From Erginobacter sp964587835 (GTDB taxonomy: Bacteria; Auribacterota; Erginobacteria; Erginobacterales; Erginobacteraceae): a stretch of DNA of 64,000 nucleotides. Numbering within the stretch: position 1 is the stretch's first letter; every line of letters starts with the position of its first letter. Below are positions 33,531 through 42,804 of this stretch, one piece after another. The notes under the pieces are model-generated. The model was not told the origin of the DNA. It made no database searches and was given only the letters and a program-made list of their open reading frames with translations. The stretch is from assembly GCA_964587835.1 (NCBI GenBank), contig CAZPMN010000005.1, positions 1 to 64,000 of the forward strand, given 5' to 3'. The translations under genes and the position numbers were made by a program.

Positions 33531-33668
33531 TTATTCCGCGTCCGGTTTTTCCGCCCCCGTTCCCAGGACCTTATCCTTCAGGACCTTAATCTCCTGGTTC
33601 AGGGCGTCCAGTCCCTCCCCGGCGCTCTGGTACCAGGCATCCAGGGTCTCTCCCGCCTTTTCCCCGGC
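33531..33668 (-). pseudogene. small coding-like remnant without start codon
   Basis: The minus strand has an open stretch of 45 codons ending in TAA at 33531 that reads AGEKAGETLDAWYQSAGEGL and continues with a heptad-like NQEIKVLKDKVLG helix. Codon use looks coding, but a stop precedes it at 33669-33671 and no ATG, GTG or TTG lies in the frame. It may be the 3' end of a decayed gene for a small helical protein. The rest of 33524-33784 shows nothing recognisable. Confidence 0.35.
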
Positions 33669-33784
33669 TTAAGCGGTCCTGAATATTATATCCCGGTTGG
33701 GGGAACCGGCAAGATATTCGCTGTCCTGCTTTCCTCCATTAAGTATAATCAGATGCGGACCAAATTCAGCGCGGCCGACCGGAT

Positions 33785-35203
33785 ATGAGGCTGAAAACAC
33801 TTATCCCTGTATTGGGGCTGATCTTCTTCACGGGGGCGGTTTCGTGCTCCCGTTCTCCTGACCGATACCTGGTGGGTGCCTATTACTACCACTGGTACCC
33901 GCGTAACTTCCGCAAGCAGGGCTGCTTGAGGAGGTTGCTTTCTCCACCCCAGCAGCCTGTGCTGGGGTATTACAGTTCCAGCGATCCTGAGGTGGCCGGG
34001 CGGCACATCGCCTGGTGCTCCAGGTATGGGGTCGATTTCCTCGCTCTTGACTGGTGGCCGGACCGGCCGGAGCAGAACCGGGCGATCGAGGAGGGTTTCC
34101 TGGCCGCCGAAAACATCGGGGATATCCGGTTCTGCATCTTTTATAATTCCTGGGGACTGGGTCGAAGTCGCTATGGGACTATAGCCTGGAGTGAACGGTC
34201 GAGCGAACGTTTCATCGATGATCTCCGTCGGATCGCGGCCCGGTTCTTCCATCATCCTTCCTACCTGAGAATCAACGGGCGGCCGGTGGTCTTCCTTTAC
34301 CTGACCCGGCTCTTTCAGGGTAATACCGCCTCGATCATAGAAAGGTTGAGGTCCCGCCTTCAGGAGGACGGGTACGACCCCTATATTGTGGCCGATGAAG
34401 TATTTTGGTGGGTGCTTCGGGAGGACAGCCGGGCGGGGGGGAGACCGCAGTGGTCCGAGGAACCCCAGTTGGGGCGGATCCGGTGTTTCGACGCGATCAC
34501 TCCCTATAATATGTACGAATCGAGAAATAAACGTCATATTGGTTACGCTTCTGAAAGCACATTTATCGCTGACGTTTCGGAACAATACCGCCGCTACCGA
34601 AAGGCCGCCGGCCGGGATTTGGTATTTGTCCCCGGCGTCATCCCGGGGTACAACGATCGGGGTGTGCGATTGGCCAAGGACAACTACGCCATTCCGCGCA
34701 GCTGGACAGAGGAGCCGTCTAGCGGTTACCTCCTCTCCCGGATGCTCGACCGGGTCGGACTGCCCTTTGTCGATCCGGAAATCCCGTTGCTGATGATTAC
34801 CACCTGGAACGAGTGGAATGAGGATACAGCCATAGAACCGCTTAGGCCGGCCCCGGCGACCCGGCGGGATCACACCCCGAGCGGGTCGGCGGCGACCCAG
34901 GGTTATGCTTATGAGGGATTCGGAACCCGCTACCTGGAGATAATCCGGGACAAGGTGGTCGCGGTCAGCGGTCGCATCGTCGATGATGAGGGCAACCCGC
35001 GGGTCGGCGAGTCCCTCCGCGCCCGCTCCGGGTGGAGAACGGTGGCCCGGGCCCGGTCCGACAGCGACGGTTACTACCGGTTCTCCCGGCTGAAGATGCC
35101 CCCGGGGGATTATACGGTCGAGTTTCCGGCCGGTGGCGCCGCCCGCCGGATCCAGGTCGTTTCGGGCCGGACCGCGACCGGCGTCGACTTCAGGGGGTTG
35201 TAA
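33785..35203 (+). CDS. GH99/WbsX-like glycan-processing lipoprotein
   Basis: The 472-residue protein has a lipoprotein signal (GAVSC lipobox near residue 21), then a TIM-barrel-like domain (about 28-375) of the GH99/WbsX type: VGAYYYHWYP, FLALDWWPDRPEQNRAIEEGF, NGRPVVFLYL, PNYN-like TPYNMYES, and LLMITTWNEWNEDTAIEP, the hallmark TWNEWNE segment. A C-terminal carboxypeptidase-regulatory-like beta domain follows (VSGRIVDDEGNPRVGESL...PPGDYTVEF). Relatives are endo-mannosidase-like hydrolases encoded in surface polysaccharide loci. The exact linkage is unknown. It is eight bases upstream of a YfhO-like gene. Confidence 0.82.
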   Translation: MRLKTLIPVLGLIFFTGAVSCSRSPDRYLVGAYYYHWYPRNFRKQGCLRRLLSPPQQPVLGYYSSSDPEVAGRHIAWCSRYGVDFLALDWWPDRPEQNRAIEEGFLAAENIGDIRFCIFYNSWGLGRSRYGTIAWSERSSERFIDDLRRIAARFFHHPSYLRINGRPVVFLYLTRLFQGNTASIIERLRSRLQEDGYDPYIVADEVFWWVLREDSRAGGRPQWSEEPQLGRIRCFDAITPYNMYESRNKRHIGYASESTFIADVSEQYRRYRKAAGRDLVFVPGVIPGYNDRGVRLAKDNYAIPRSWTEEPSSGYLLSRMLDRVGLPFVDPEIPLLMITTWNEWNEDTAIEPLRPAPATRRDHTPSGSAATQGYAYEGFGTRYLEIIRDKVVAVSGRIVDDEGNPRVGESLRARSGWRTVARARSDSDGYYRFSRLKMPPGDYTVEFPAGGAARRIQVVSGRTATGVDFRGL

Positions 35204-35210
35204 CGGCGCG

Positions 35211-37643
35211 ATGTTTCCCGGGGAAAGGACAGCGCGAGACGTTTTCCCTTCCCGGCCTCCCGGGTGGTGGCCTATTCCGATCCTGGTCGTTCTCGCCGCG
35301 GTATTTTTCGCGGGCATTCTCTTCTCCGGGGAGCCGCTGCTGCCCAGCCCGTTTCCCGACCTGACGGATAAATTTCTTCCGATGCGGGCCTGGACCGCCC
35401 GGCAGCTCCTCTCCGGCACCCTTCCCCACTGGAATCCGCATATCTTTTGCGGAATGCCCTTCCGGACCGAGACCGCCGTCTACTATTTGCCCAACGCGAT
35501 CTTCCTCTTCCTTTCTCCCGGCCGGTCGCTGGCCCTCTCCATCGCCAGTCATCTGGCGCTCTCCGGGGTCTTCTTCTACCTTTTCATCCGCCTGATCGGT
35601 GTGAGCCGTTTCAGCGCCTTCGCCTCGGCGCTGGTCTATATGCTCTGGGCCCAGCAGGTCCTGCGGGTCCACGCCGGCCACCTCCCGATAACCCTCTCGG
35701 TGGCCTGGATCCCCCTCCTCTTCTTCTTCGTCGAGCGGTATCTCCGCCAGGGCCGCCGGCGGGATATCGCCTGGGGGGCGCTCGTCTTCGCCGGCCAGAT
35801 CTTCGCCGACAATAGCCAGATTGTCTTTTACACCGCCGGACTGGCCATCTTCTACACGCTCCTCCGGTCGTTTTATATCTCTCGGGAGACGGGCCGCCCG
35901 GCGGCCGCGCTCGGCCGCGCCGGCGGAGTCCTCGTCTTTCTCGTCCTGGGGTTGGGCCTGGCCGCGGTACAGCTGCTTTCCGAGGTGGAACTGGCCCGGC
36001 ATTCCGTGCGCTCCCTGGGATCCTATACCTTCGCCTCGTCCTTCTCCTTCCCGCCGGAGAACCTGCTCACCTTCCTGGTCCCGGGATTGATGGGCGATGG
36101 GATCACTTTCCCCTACTGGGGGAGATACTACTTCTGGGAGGCGGTGGCCTATATCGGTGTCCTGCCCCTGCTCGCCGCCCTGGTGGCCGCCACCCGATTC
36201 CGGAACCGCTACTGCCTGATCTTTGCCGTCAGCGCGCTTCTTACCCTGGTGGTGGCCCTGGGGAAGTATACCCCGCTTTATCCCCTCCTCTTCCGCTTGC
36301 TCCCCGGTTTCGGCCTTCTCCGGGGCCAGGGCAAGGCGCTTATCCTGACCGGCTTCTTCCTTACCGGCCTCGCCGCTTTCGGTATCGAGGAAATCCTCTT
36401 CGCCCGCCCGGGGAGATACCGTCGGTCTTTCCGCAACCTGCTGATCCTTGCCGCCGGTACCGCGGTCCTGGTTACCGTGATCTCCCTCGTCGGGTTGCCC
36501 GGCTCATTCTGGCGGGATCACATCCTTTCCCGGTCCGCCGCCCTGGAACGGGAGATCAATCTTCCCCCGGACCTGGAAAATGCCGGAGCGGTCCGGGAGA
36601 CGCTGCTGGGGGCGAAAAGGAGTGTCGAGAGGTTCTCCGCCCTGTTTCTGGCCGCGGCGCTGATCTGCTTCGCCCGGCGAACGGGCCGGCTGGGCCGGCG
36701 GCCGGCGGCCGCCCTGATGCTGGCCGTGCTCCTCGTCGACCTCTGGTCCTTCGGCTCTCCCTATATCATCCCCACCCGGGCCGATTCGGCGGCCTGGCCG
36801 GAGGAGGTGACCGATCTTGTCCAGAAGGATGGGAAGAACTCCCGGGTCTTCACCTCGGGAGGGATCAGCTCCGGGCCCGGGCTGGCCGATGGGATCTCGA
36901 GCATCGCCGGCCACCACGAGAACCGGCTCCTGAGATACATGGAGCTGCTCCATTACAGCCAGGGAGGTGACCCGGGGGATCTGATCCCCGGCCGCCTGGT
37001 CTTCGACCACCTCCGCTTCTCTCCGATCTTCAACCTTTTGAGCGCCCGGTACCTTTTGCTCCCGCCGCCCGTGAAGGTGAATCCGGAATCTTTTCCCTGC
37101 CTGGCGGAATCAGGCCGGGTGCGGGTATATCTGAACCGGGAGAGTCTTCCGCGTTGCTATATCGTCCACCGGGCCGTCCTCGTCCGCGATAAAGAAGCAA
37201 TCCTCGCCCTGCTCGATTCGGGCGGATTTGATCGCCGGATGACGGTGATTCTCGAAGACGCCGCGGCCCCCTTCCTCCCGGCGGCTGTTGCGCCCGCGGG
37301 GGACGGGGCGGAAATTACCGCCGCTTCCGCCAACCGGGTGGAGGTCGCCGCCCATCTCTCCGCTCCCGGCTACCTCGTCATCTCTGACACCTTCTATCCC
37401 GCGTGGGTGGCCGCTGTAAACGGGAAGCCGGCCGAAATATACCGGGCCAATTACGTCCAGCGGGCTGTGTATCTCCCCCCCGGGGAGCATACCGTGGAGT
37501 TTGTCTACTCCCCGCCCCTCTTCCGGATCGGTGCGGCGGTCAGCCTGGTCTCCCTTGTCCTGGCGATTTTGCTGCTCGCCCGCCGCTCGGGCGGGAGGAG
37601 GCCGGAGGGTAAACCTTGTTTCAAGCGGGGGAATGTGGAATAA
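35211..37643 (+). CDS. YfhO-like GT-C membrane protein
   Basis: From ATG at 35211 this is 810 residues with about 13 spans. DLTDKFLPMRAWTARQLLSGTLPHWNPHIFCGMPF near the N-terminus matches the YfhO family's first extracellular loop. The C-terminal beta domain has GYLVISDTFYPAWVAAVNGKPAEIYRANYVQRAVYLPPGEHTVEFVY, the usual YfhO ending, then two spans. YfhO proteins glycosylate lipoteichoic acid in Gram-positives, and relatives occur widely in diderm surface-glycan loci. The frame is open to 35133 inside the previous gene, but ATG at 35211 fits the domain start. Confidence 0.85.
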   Translation: MFPGERTARDVFPSRPPGWWPIPILVVLAAVFFAGILFSGEPLLPSPFPDLTDKFLPMRAWTARQLLSGTLPHWNPHIFCGMPFRTETAVYYLPNAIFLFLSPGRSLALSIASHLALSGVFFYLFIRLIGVSRFSAFASALVYMLWAQQVLRVHAGHLPITLSVAWIPLLFFFVERYLRQGRRRDIAWGALVFAGQIFADNSQIVFYTAGLAIFYTLLRSFYISRETGRPAAALGRAGGVLVFLVLGLGLAAVQLLSEVELARHSVRSLGSYTFASSFSFPPENLLTFLVPGLMGDGITFPYWGRYYFWEAVAYIGVLPLLAALVAATRFRNRYCLIFAVSALLTLVVALGKYTPLYPLLFRLLPGFGLLRGQGKALILTGFFLTGLAAFGIEEILFARPGRYRRSFRNLLILAAGTAVLVTVISLVGLPGSFWRDHILSRSAALEREINLPPDLENAGAVRETLLGAKRSVERFSALFLAAALICFARRTGRLGRRPAAALMLAVLLVDLWSFGSPYIIPTRADSAAWPEEVTDLVQKDGKNSRVFTSGGISSGPGLADGISSIAGHHENRLLRYMELLHYSQGGDPGDLIPGRLVFDHLRFSPIFNLLSARYLLLPPPVKVNPESFPCLAESGRVRVYLNRESLPRCYIVHRAVLVRDKEAILALLDSGGFDRRMTVILEDAAAPFLPAAVAPAGDGAEITAASANRVEVAAHLSAPGYLVISDTFYPAWVAAVNGKPAEIYRANYVQRAVYLPPGEHTVEFVYSPPLFRIGAAVSLVSLVLAILLLARRSGGRRPEGKPCFKRGNVE

Positions 37644-37675
37644 ATGGTTCTCTTCCGTCCGGAGGTTGACTGACT

Positions 37676-38704
37676 ATGCTCACATTGATCCTGATCCCGC
37701 TCCTGATCGCGATGTTCCTGGCCGTTAATATGGGGGGGAGCGGGACCGCCCCCGCCTTCTCCGTGGCCTACGGTTCCAATCTCATCCGCCGTAGTCTGAT
37801 CCCCGGGTTCTTCGGCCTCTTCGTCTTCCTGGGGGCGATCATCGGCGGGAAGGAGGTGGTCAAGACCATCAGCCGGGGGATCATCCCGGCGCCCGCCCTC
37901 ACCGTCATCCTCACCTCCATTATCCTGCTCAGCATCTCGCTGACCCTCTTCATCGCCAACCTGCTCCGCGTGCCCCAGTCAACCAGCCAGTCGACGGTGG
38001 GGGCGCTGGTCGGGGCCGCCCTCTACCTCGGGAGCCTGAAGACCGAGAAGCTCTTCTGCGAAATCCTCCCCACCTGGTTCATCCTCCCCCTCGTCTCCTT
38101 CGGCCTGACCTTCCTGGTGGCCAAGCTCGTCTACCGCTCCGGGCTGAAAGAGCGCCTGGACAACGCCTCCCCGGGCCGCTGGTACGAGCATGTCCCCCGG
38201 ATTCTCTCGATCTCGGTTTGCTGCTACGTCGCCTTCGCCATCGGGGCCAACAACGTGGCCAACGCCAGCGGGCCGATCGTCTCGATGGTCATCAACCAGT
38301 TCGGCCTCCAGACCGGGGGGGATGATTTCCTCCTCTGTATGATCCTGGGCACCCTGATCATCGCCCCCTGCTTTGGGATCGGGAGCTCCTTCCTCGGCTT
38401 CCGGACGGTGGAGACGACCGGGAAGGGGATAACCGACTTCGGGCCCCTGGGCGGGGTCCTGATCGCCCTGATCACGGCCAGCCTGTTGCTGGTTGCTTCC
38501 CTGACCCGGGGTATCCCGACCTCCCTGGTCCAGCTCAACGCCGGTTCGATCATCGCCCTGGGGGTCTGCAAGGTGGGCCCGCGGAGGATATTCCAGAAGA
38601 CGGTGGTGAAGAAGATCTTCCTGGTCTGGATGATCGCCCCGGTCATCTCCCTCGCCTTGGCCTATTTCCTGACCCGCCTGGCCGCCGGCTGGGGCCTGAT
38701 CTGA
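37676..38704 (+). CDS. PiT family inorganic phosphate (or sulfate) transporter
   Basis: The 342-residue protein has about ten spans and the duplicated PiT signature: NMGGSGTAPAFSVAYGSNLI in the first half and AIGANNVANASGPIVSMV in the second. The family moves phosphate with H+ or Na+; CysP, a sulfate permease, is in the same family and shares the shorter length. Which anion is carried cannot be decided from sequence alone. It stands alone on the plus strand, 14 bases from the convergent phosphodiesterase gene. Confidence 0.9.
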   Translation: MLTLILIPLLIAMFLAVNMGGSGTAPAFSVAYGSNLIRRSLIPGFFGLFVFLGAIIGGKEVVKTISRGIIPAPALTVILTSIILLSISLTLFIANLLRVPQSTSQSTVGALVGAALYLGSLKTEKLFCEILPTWFILPLVSFGLTFLVAKLVYRSGLKERLDNASPGRWYEHVPRILSISVCCYVAFAIGANNVANASGPIVSMVINQFGLQTGGDDFLLCMILGTLIIAPCFGIGSSFLGFRTVETTGKGITDFGPLGGVLIALITASLLLVASLTRGIPTSLVQLNAGSIIALGVCKVGPRRIFQKTVVKKIFLVWMIAPVISLALAYFLTRLAAGWGLI

Positions 38705-38718
38705 CGCCCCCGCCGGGT

Positions 38719-40248
38719 TTAGAGGTAGCCGAGGCTCTTCAGGCGGGCTTCTACCTCCCATTGCTCTCGGCGGGAGAAGGCCGATCCGGGGGAGGCCATA
38801 ACCGGGAGAGATTCGGAGTGACGGACCGGGTTCTCGGCCATGAATTCAGGTCGCAGTCTTTCCTCGAGCACCCGGCCGTCCAGGCCGGAGGGGACCTCCA
38901 GTCCCATCAAGTGCAGAGCGGTGGGGGCCACGTCGACGATGCGGGCCCGGAAGGAGGGGGCTCCGCTTTCCCGGCGCGCCCCGGGACCGGCCAGGAAGAA
39001 GATCCCGTCGGGGTGATGCCAGGGTTTGCCCCACCGCCGGTTCCAGGGCCCCTTCCTCCGCTTCATTGAGATCAGCGTTTCGTCTCCCCGGAAGCGAAGC
39101 AGGATATCAGGGACCCGGTCGAGGAAAGGCCCGGAGTAAAGATCTTCGCGGCGCGCGACCAGGGAGCAGGCCTTCTCCCCGGTGAAAGGGTTTTTCACCC
39201 TCTTTAGGAGGGCCACGATCTCCCCGGCGACAGCTTCGGCCTCCCTCCCCGGTTCCAGGACTCCTCCGGGTTCGCGGTCCCGGATGGAGAGCCGGATGCC
39301 GTAGCCGCAGGGGAAAGCCCGGGTTTTTTCCCAGCAGATTTCGAGCCGGGGGGAGTGGAACAGTTTTCGCGTTCCGGACGCGAGTCGGGAAAGCAAGCCC
39401 TCTCGAGACCCCACCTCCCTGTTCTCCGAGAAGGCGAGGAATCCCTCTTCCCGGAGCCAGTGGGAGATGACGAATTCATAGCGCATCGGGGCAAATCCGT
39501 GATCGGAGACCACCATCAGATGACCTTCCGGCTCCATCCTTTCCAGGATCCAGCCCAGGTACCCGTCAATCTGGCGAAAGTAATCCCGGAGGAGATCTTC
39601 CCGCCTTCCCTTCAGAAGGTGCTGAAGCGCGTCTCCCCCCTGGAAGACCACCCAGAGAAGCTTCCACTCCGGCACCTCTTCGTCCAGGAAGACCAGGGTC
39701 TCGAACTTGGAATCTTCCACTTCGGCGATCTCACGACGAATCCTTCTCGGAGTTGTTCGCCCGGGAAAATCCCAAGTCTTCCAGGGCTCCCCTCCCAGCC
39801 GCTTTGCCAGAGGCGCCCGGAGCCGCTCCGGGTGGATACAGGCTGTCTCCGGCGAGGGGGTGAACATTCCGGTTACAATGGCTCCCGGGAGAGCCCGGGC
39901 CGGATAGGTACCCGGGATGTTGATGATCAAGGATTCGCCGCCGGCTGCTCCCACCTGGTCCCAGAGAGCGGGGCGGCCCAGGTCCCCGGAACCGATCTGG
40001 GAGAAACTTCGCTTCTTATCTCCGGGGGCGAAGGAATCGAAAGAGCAGCAGCCATGGCCTCCCGGGTGCAGGCCGGTGGACATGGAAGGCCAGGCCGGGA
40101 TGGTCACGGGAGGGATCGTACTCTCCAGGTATCCGCCGGATCCCCCCTCGAGGACCCGCGCCAGATGGGGCAGCTGGCTAGTCTCCAACAGCGGCTTGAG
40201 CACGGAGAACGAGCCCCCATCGATTCCAAAGATTGCCAGCTGGCGCAC
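38719..40248 (-). CDS. type I phosphodiesterase/nucleotide pyrophosphatase-like protein
   Basis: The 509-residue protein is an alkaline-phosphatase superfamily member. Metal and nucleophile positions are visible: LAIFGIDGGSF (Asp), PPVTIPAWPSMSTGLHPGGHG (Thr or Ser nucleophile), VVFQGGDALQH (Asp/His), MVVSDHGF (Asp-His) and WHHPDGIFFLAGPG (His). No signal peptide is evident, so it may act in the cytoplasm. It is the last gene of a three-gene minus-strand set with a GT39-like enzyme and an unknown membrane protein, which suggests a role in nucleotide- or lipid-linked sugar turnover. Confidence 0.88.
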   Translation of the reverse strand: MRQLAIFGIDGGSFSVLKPLLETSQLPHLARVLEGGSGGYLESTIPPVTIPAWPSMSTGLHPGGHGCCSFDSFAPGDKKRSFSQIGSGDLGRPALWDQVGAAGGESLIINIPGTYPARALPGAIVTGMFTPSPETACIHPERLRAPLAKRLGGEPWKTWDFPGRTTPRRIRREIAEVEDSKFETLVFLDEEVPEWKLLWVVFQGGDALQHLLKGRREDLLRDYFRQIDGYLGWILERMEPEGHLMVVSDHGFAPMRYEFVISHWLREEGFLAFSENREVGSREGLLSRLASGTRKLFHSPRLEICWEKTRAFPCGYGIRLSIRDREPGGVLEPGREAEAVAGEIVALLKRVKNPFTGEKACSLVARREDLYSGPFLDRVPDILLRFRGDETLISMKRRKGPWNRRWGKPWHHPDGIFFLAGPGARRESGAPSFRARIVDVAPTALHLMGLEVPSGLDGRVLEERLRPEFMAENPVRHSESLPVMASPGSAFSRREQWEVEARLKSLGYL

Positions 40249-40273
40249 GGAACAATCCTCCCGCCGGACGGGG

Positions 40274-41968
40274 TTAATCTTCCTTGGGTATGAAATAGTA
40301 CACTTCGTAGACCTCGTGGTGGCCGCGGACGTCGGGATTGACTTCCTCCTTCTCCAGCCCGACCAGGCGGTAGTCGGCTGCCATCTCCTCCAGCCAGGCC
40401 TCCCGGGCCGCCCGGTCCAGCGCCGCGTGGGGGAAGAGATTTTCGGGAACGGAGAAGACCACGCATTTCAGGGGGTGGTCCGGGGAGACCAGTTCCCAGC
40501 GGGGGGGGCAGGGACCATTCCGGTGCCGGGGAGAATAGATGGCCTGGTGGCAGAGATAGCGCGAGGAGTTTCCCCATTCCCAGAGACGGGGAAAGAAGTC
40601 CCGGCCCAGGTCGGTATAGACGCAGACCAGTTCGGCGTTCCTCGCCTCCTCGGTCCAGAACCGCCGGGCGAACCGGCGGGAGTTGAGATCCTCCAGGTTT
40701 TTATACGGTTGGATGAGATCGGCCGAAATATTGCCGATCGCGAAGAGAGCCAGGATAGAGAGGAAGATAAGCGTCGCGATCAGTCGAATCCTCTCCCTTC
40801 GGATCAGGGCGAAAACCCGGGCCGCCCCGATCCCGGCCAGCAGACAGATGATGGGGGCGAAATAGAGGTTGAAACGGGCGTTGTATCCGTAAGGGTAACG
40901 ATGGAAGGCGGCGGCGATCAGGGCGAGCAGAAAGGGGGCGAGAAAGAAGGTCAGCAGGTCCCATCCCTTCCGCCGGGTCAGGACGACCGCCCCGACGATG
41001 AAGAGGACCAGGGTCAGGGCTGATCCCCCGTTCCGTCCCCCGTTGGGATAGGCAAAGAGCATCCCGCTGTGGATCTTGATCAACCAGAGAGGGAGTTCGG
41101 CGGGGTGATCGAGAGGGGGGAAGGTCTTCACCCAGGCTCCGTCCCGATATTTGGGGTTGTGAAAGGTTTGGGATTTCTCTGCCGGGCCGCTGAGCCATTG
41201 CTCGGTCCGGTACTGGGGGCCGGTGGAGAGGGCGTACATCGCGAGAAAAGATCCCCCCAGGACCAGGGTGTAAGCAATCCAGGCGGCCCGGGCGGACTCC
41301 ATCCGGTTCTTCGCCAGGGAGACCAAGATGCCCAGGCTGACCCCTCCGCCGACAAAGACCGCCGGAAAGGAAAGCCCCACGGCGATCGGGGCCAGCGCCG
41401 TCAGGAGCCAGAGCGGCCGGGTCCGCTCCGGACGCCTCCACCAGGAGACCGCCGGGAGGAGCAGGATCAGGGTAATCAGGAGATCGGTGGAGTAAGGTTT
41501 GACCTCGGCCGAGTGACGGATGGGGAAGTAGGAGACGGCCAGGAGCGCCACCGCCAGGAGCAGGGTTGCGCCGCCGGCCAGTTTCCGGGCCAGGAGGAAG
41601 AATAAGACCACCGCCGCCATTCCGGCCAGGGCGGGAAATAGCCGGAGGGTCAGTTCGCTGAAACCGAGGATGTTGACGAAGAGTTGTTCAAGCCAGAGAA
41701 AGAGCAGGGGGGCGACCTGGTGATAGGCGAGCGGCCCGAGCAGATCGGAGTAGATTCCGTTGATGAAGTTGGCGGCCAGGAAGGTCTCGTCCGGCCAGAG
41801 GGGAAAGTTGAGCAGGTACCGGAAGAGCCGGGCGCTGATCCCCAGGATCAGGAAGATGATGGTAAACTTTCCGATCTTCCCGTCCCACTTTTCCGGGAAG
41901 ACCCGGAAATCGAGAGGGGATTCTCTTCCGGATTCCCTCATCTCCTGTGCCGGGATTGGATCTCGCAT
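40274..41968 (-). CDS. GT39-like membrane glycosyltransferase
   Basis: The 564-residue polytopic protein has FPLWPDETFLAANFINGI in the first loop, the acidic pair conserved in PMT/ArnT-like GT-C enzymes, then HQVAPLLFLWLEQLF and the SELTLRLFPALAGMAAVVLFF helix typical of the PMT_2 group. The N-terminal 30 residues are cytoplasmic and charged, and a soluble C-terminal domain of about 130 residues ends YYFIPKED. It probably transfers a sugar from a polyprenyl donor. It starts one base after the stop of the gene at 41970. Confidence 0.85.
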   Translation of the reverse strand: MRDPIPAQEMRESGRESPLDFRVFPEKWDGKIGKFTIIFLILGISARLFRYLLNFPLWPDETFLAANFINGIYSDLLGPLAYHQVAPLLFLWLEQLFVNILGFSELTLRLFPALAGMAAVVLFFLLARKLAGGATLLLAVALLAVSYFPIRHSAEVKPYSTDLLITLILLLPAVSWWRRPERTRPLWLLTALAPIAVGLSFPAVFVGGGVSLGILVSLAKNRMESARAAWIAYTLVLGGSFLAMYALSTGPQYRTEQWLSGPAEKSQTFHNPKYRDGAWVKTFPPLDHPAELPLWLIKIHSGMLFAYPNGGRNGGSALTLVLFIVGAVVLTRRKGWDLLTFFLAPFLLALIAAAFHRYPYGYNARFNLYFAPIICLLAGIGAARVFALIRRERIRLIATLIFLSILALFAIGNISADLIQPYKNLEDLNSRRFARRFWTEEARNAELVCVYTDLGRDFFPRLWEWGNSSRYLCHQAIYSPRHRNGPCPPRWELVSPDHPLKCVVFSVPENLFPHAALDRAAREAWLEEMAADYRLVGLEKEEVNPDVRGHHEVYEVYYFIPKED

Positions 41969-41969
41969 C

Positions 41970-42731
41970 TTAACCTCTCCGGGGTTCGGTATCGGTCCGT
42001 GATCGGGGCAAGCTTCGCCGGAAGATCAGCTCGAAGAAGTAGATGAAGAAGACGTAGTAGGTGAATAGTTCCCGGAATTCCGAGATCTTTCCGTGGAGGG
42101 AGCCGATCGTCCCCGCACCGGTGTCTTCCAGATAGTGGGCCAGGCGGGAGAGGACGAACATCAAAATAATGGTCAGAATGAACCAGCGATCCGGCGCCAG
42201 ATAGCGGAGGAGCTTGTTCCGGCTCCGGGAGTAGAGGAGGGGAAAGAGGATAAAGAGAACGACCAGGGTCAGGTCCCCGGCCAGCTTGAACTTCGGGGAG
42301 GCCTCGCCGATGTTGTGGACGTTGATGAATTCGGAGGCGATCCGCTCATCAATTGGATTTCCGGTCAGGAGCCGGTAGTAGAAGAGGCCATAATCGAGTT
42401 CCTCCAGGAACATGAAGAGCGAGCCGGCCAGGATGAACAGCAGGATAATTCTTTCCGTCCGGCCTTCGTTCCGCCTCAAGCCGACGACCGCGCTGGCCAC
42501 TATTCCCAGCAGACAGACCAGCTGGAGGTTCTCCACCAGCCCGTACTCCCGGTTGCCCGGGGGGGCCACGATCGCCTGCAGCCACTCGATCCCGGAGAAG
42601 TAGGCGGCGATCAGGAGAACGGTTCCGATCCCCGGGATGAGGAGGAAGACGATGATTTTCTTGCCGGTACCGCTTTTCAACTCCAAAAGCTTCCCCTGTT
42701 TGGTTTGGCCGCTGCGGAAAATATCCTGCAC
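41970..42731 (-). CDS. uncharacterised polytopic membrane protein
   Basis: The 253-residue protein has about six or seven spans. It contains FMFLEELDYGLFYYRLLTG followed by EFINVHN, which resembles the EExSWGQR...NLHN motif of a widespread unnamed membrane family of bacteria. No enzymatic signature is known to me. It is the first gene of the minus-strand trio with the GT39-like enzyme and the phosphodiesterase, so it may be an accessory to that glycan system. Confidence 0.7.
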   Translation of the reverse strand: MQDIFRSGQTKQGKLLELKSGTGKKIIVFLLIPGIGTVLLIAAYFSGIEWLQAIVAPPGNREYGLVENLQLVCLLGIVASAVVGLRRNEGRTERIILLFILAGSLFMFLEELDYGLFYYRLLTGNPIDERIASEFINVHNIGEASPKFKLAGDLTLVVLFILFPLLYSRSRNKLLRYLAPDRWFILTIILMFVLSRLAHYLEDTGAGTIGSLHGKISEFRELFTYYVFFIYFFELIFRRSLPRSRTDTEPRRG

Positions 42732-42804
42732 CGGGCCCGGGATTCTTATATACTCCTGAACGTTTTGGGCCGGGCGATTATAGTAAAAGCGGGAGAAAAT
42801 CGAA

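Noticed and set aside
33749..35419. 556-residue minus-strand frame opposite the GH99-like gene
   Set aside because: Arg/Pro-rich shadow; the plus strand carries the lipobox and TWNEWNE motif.
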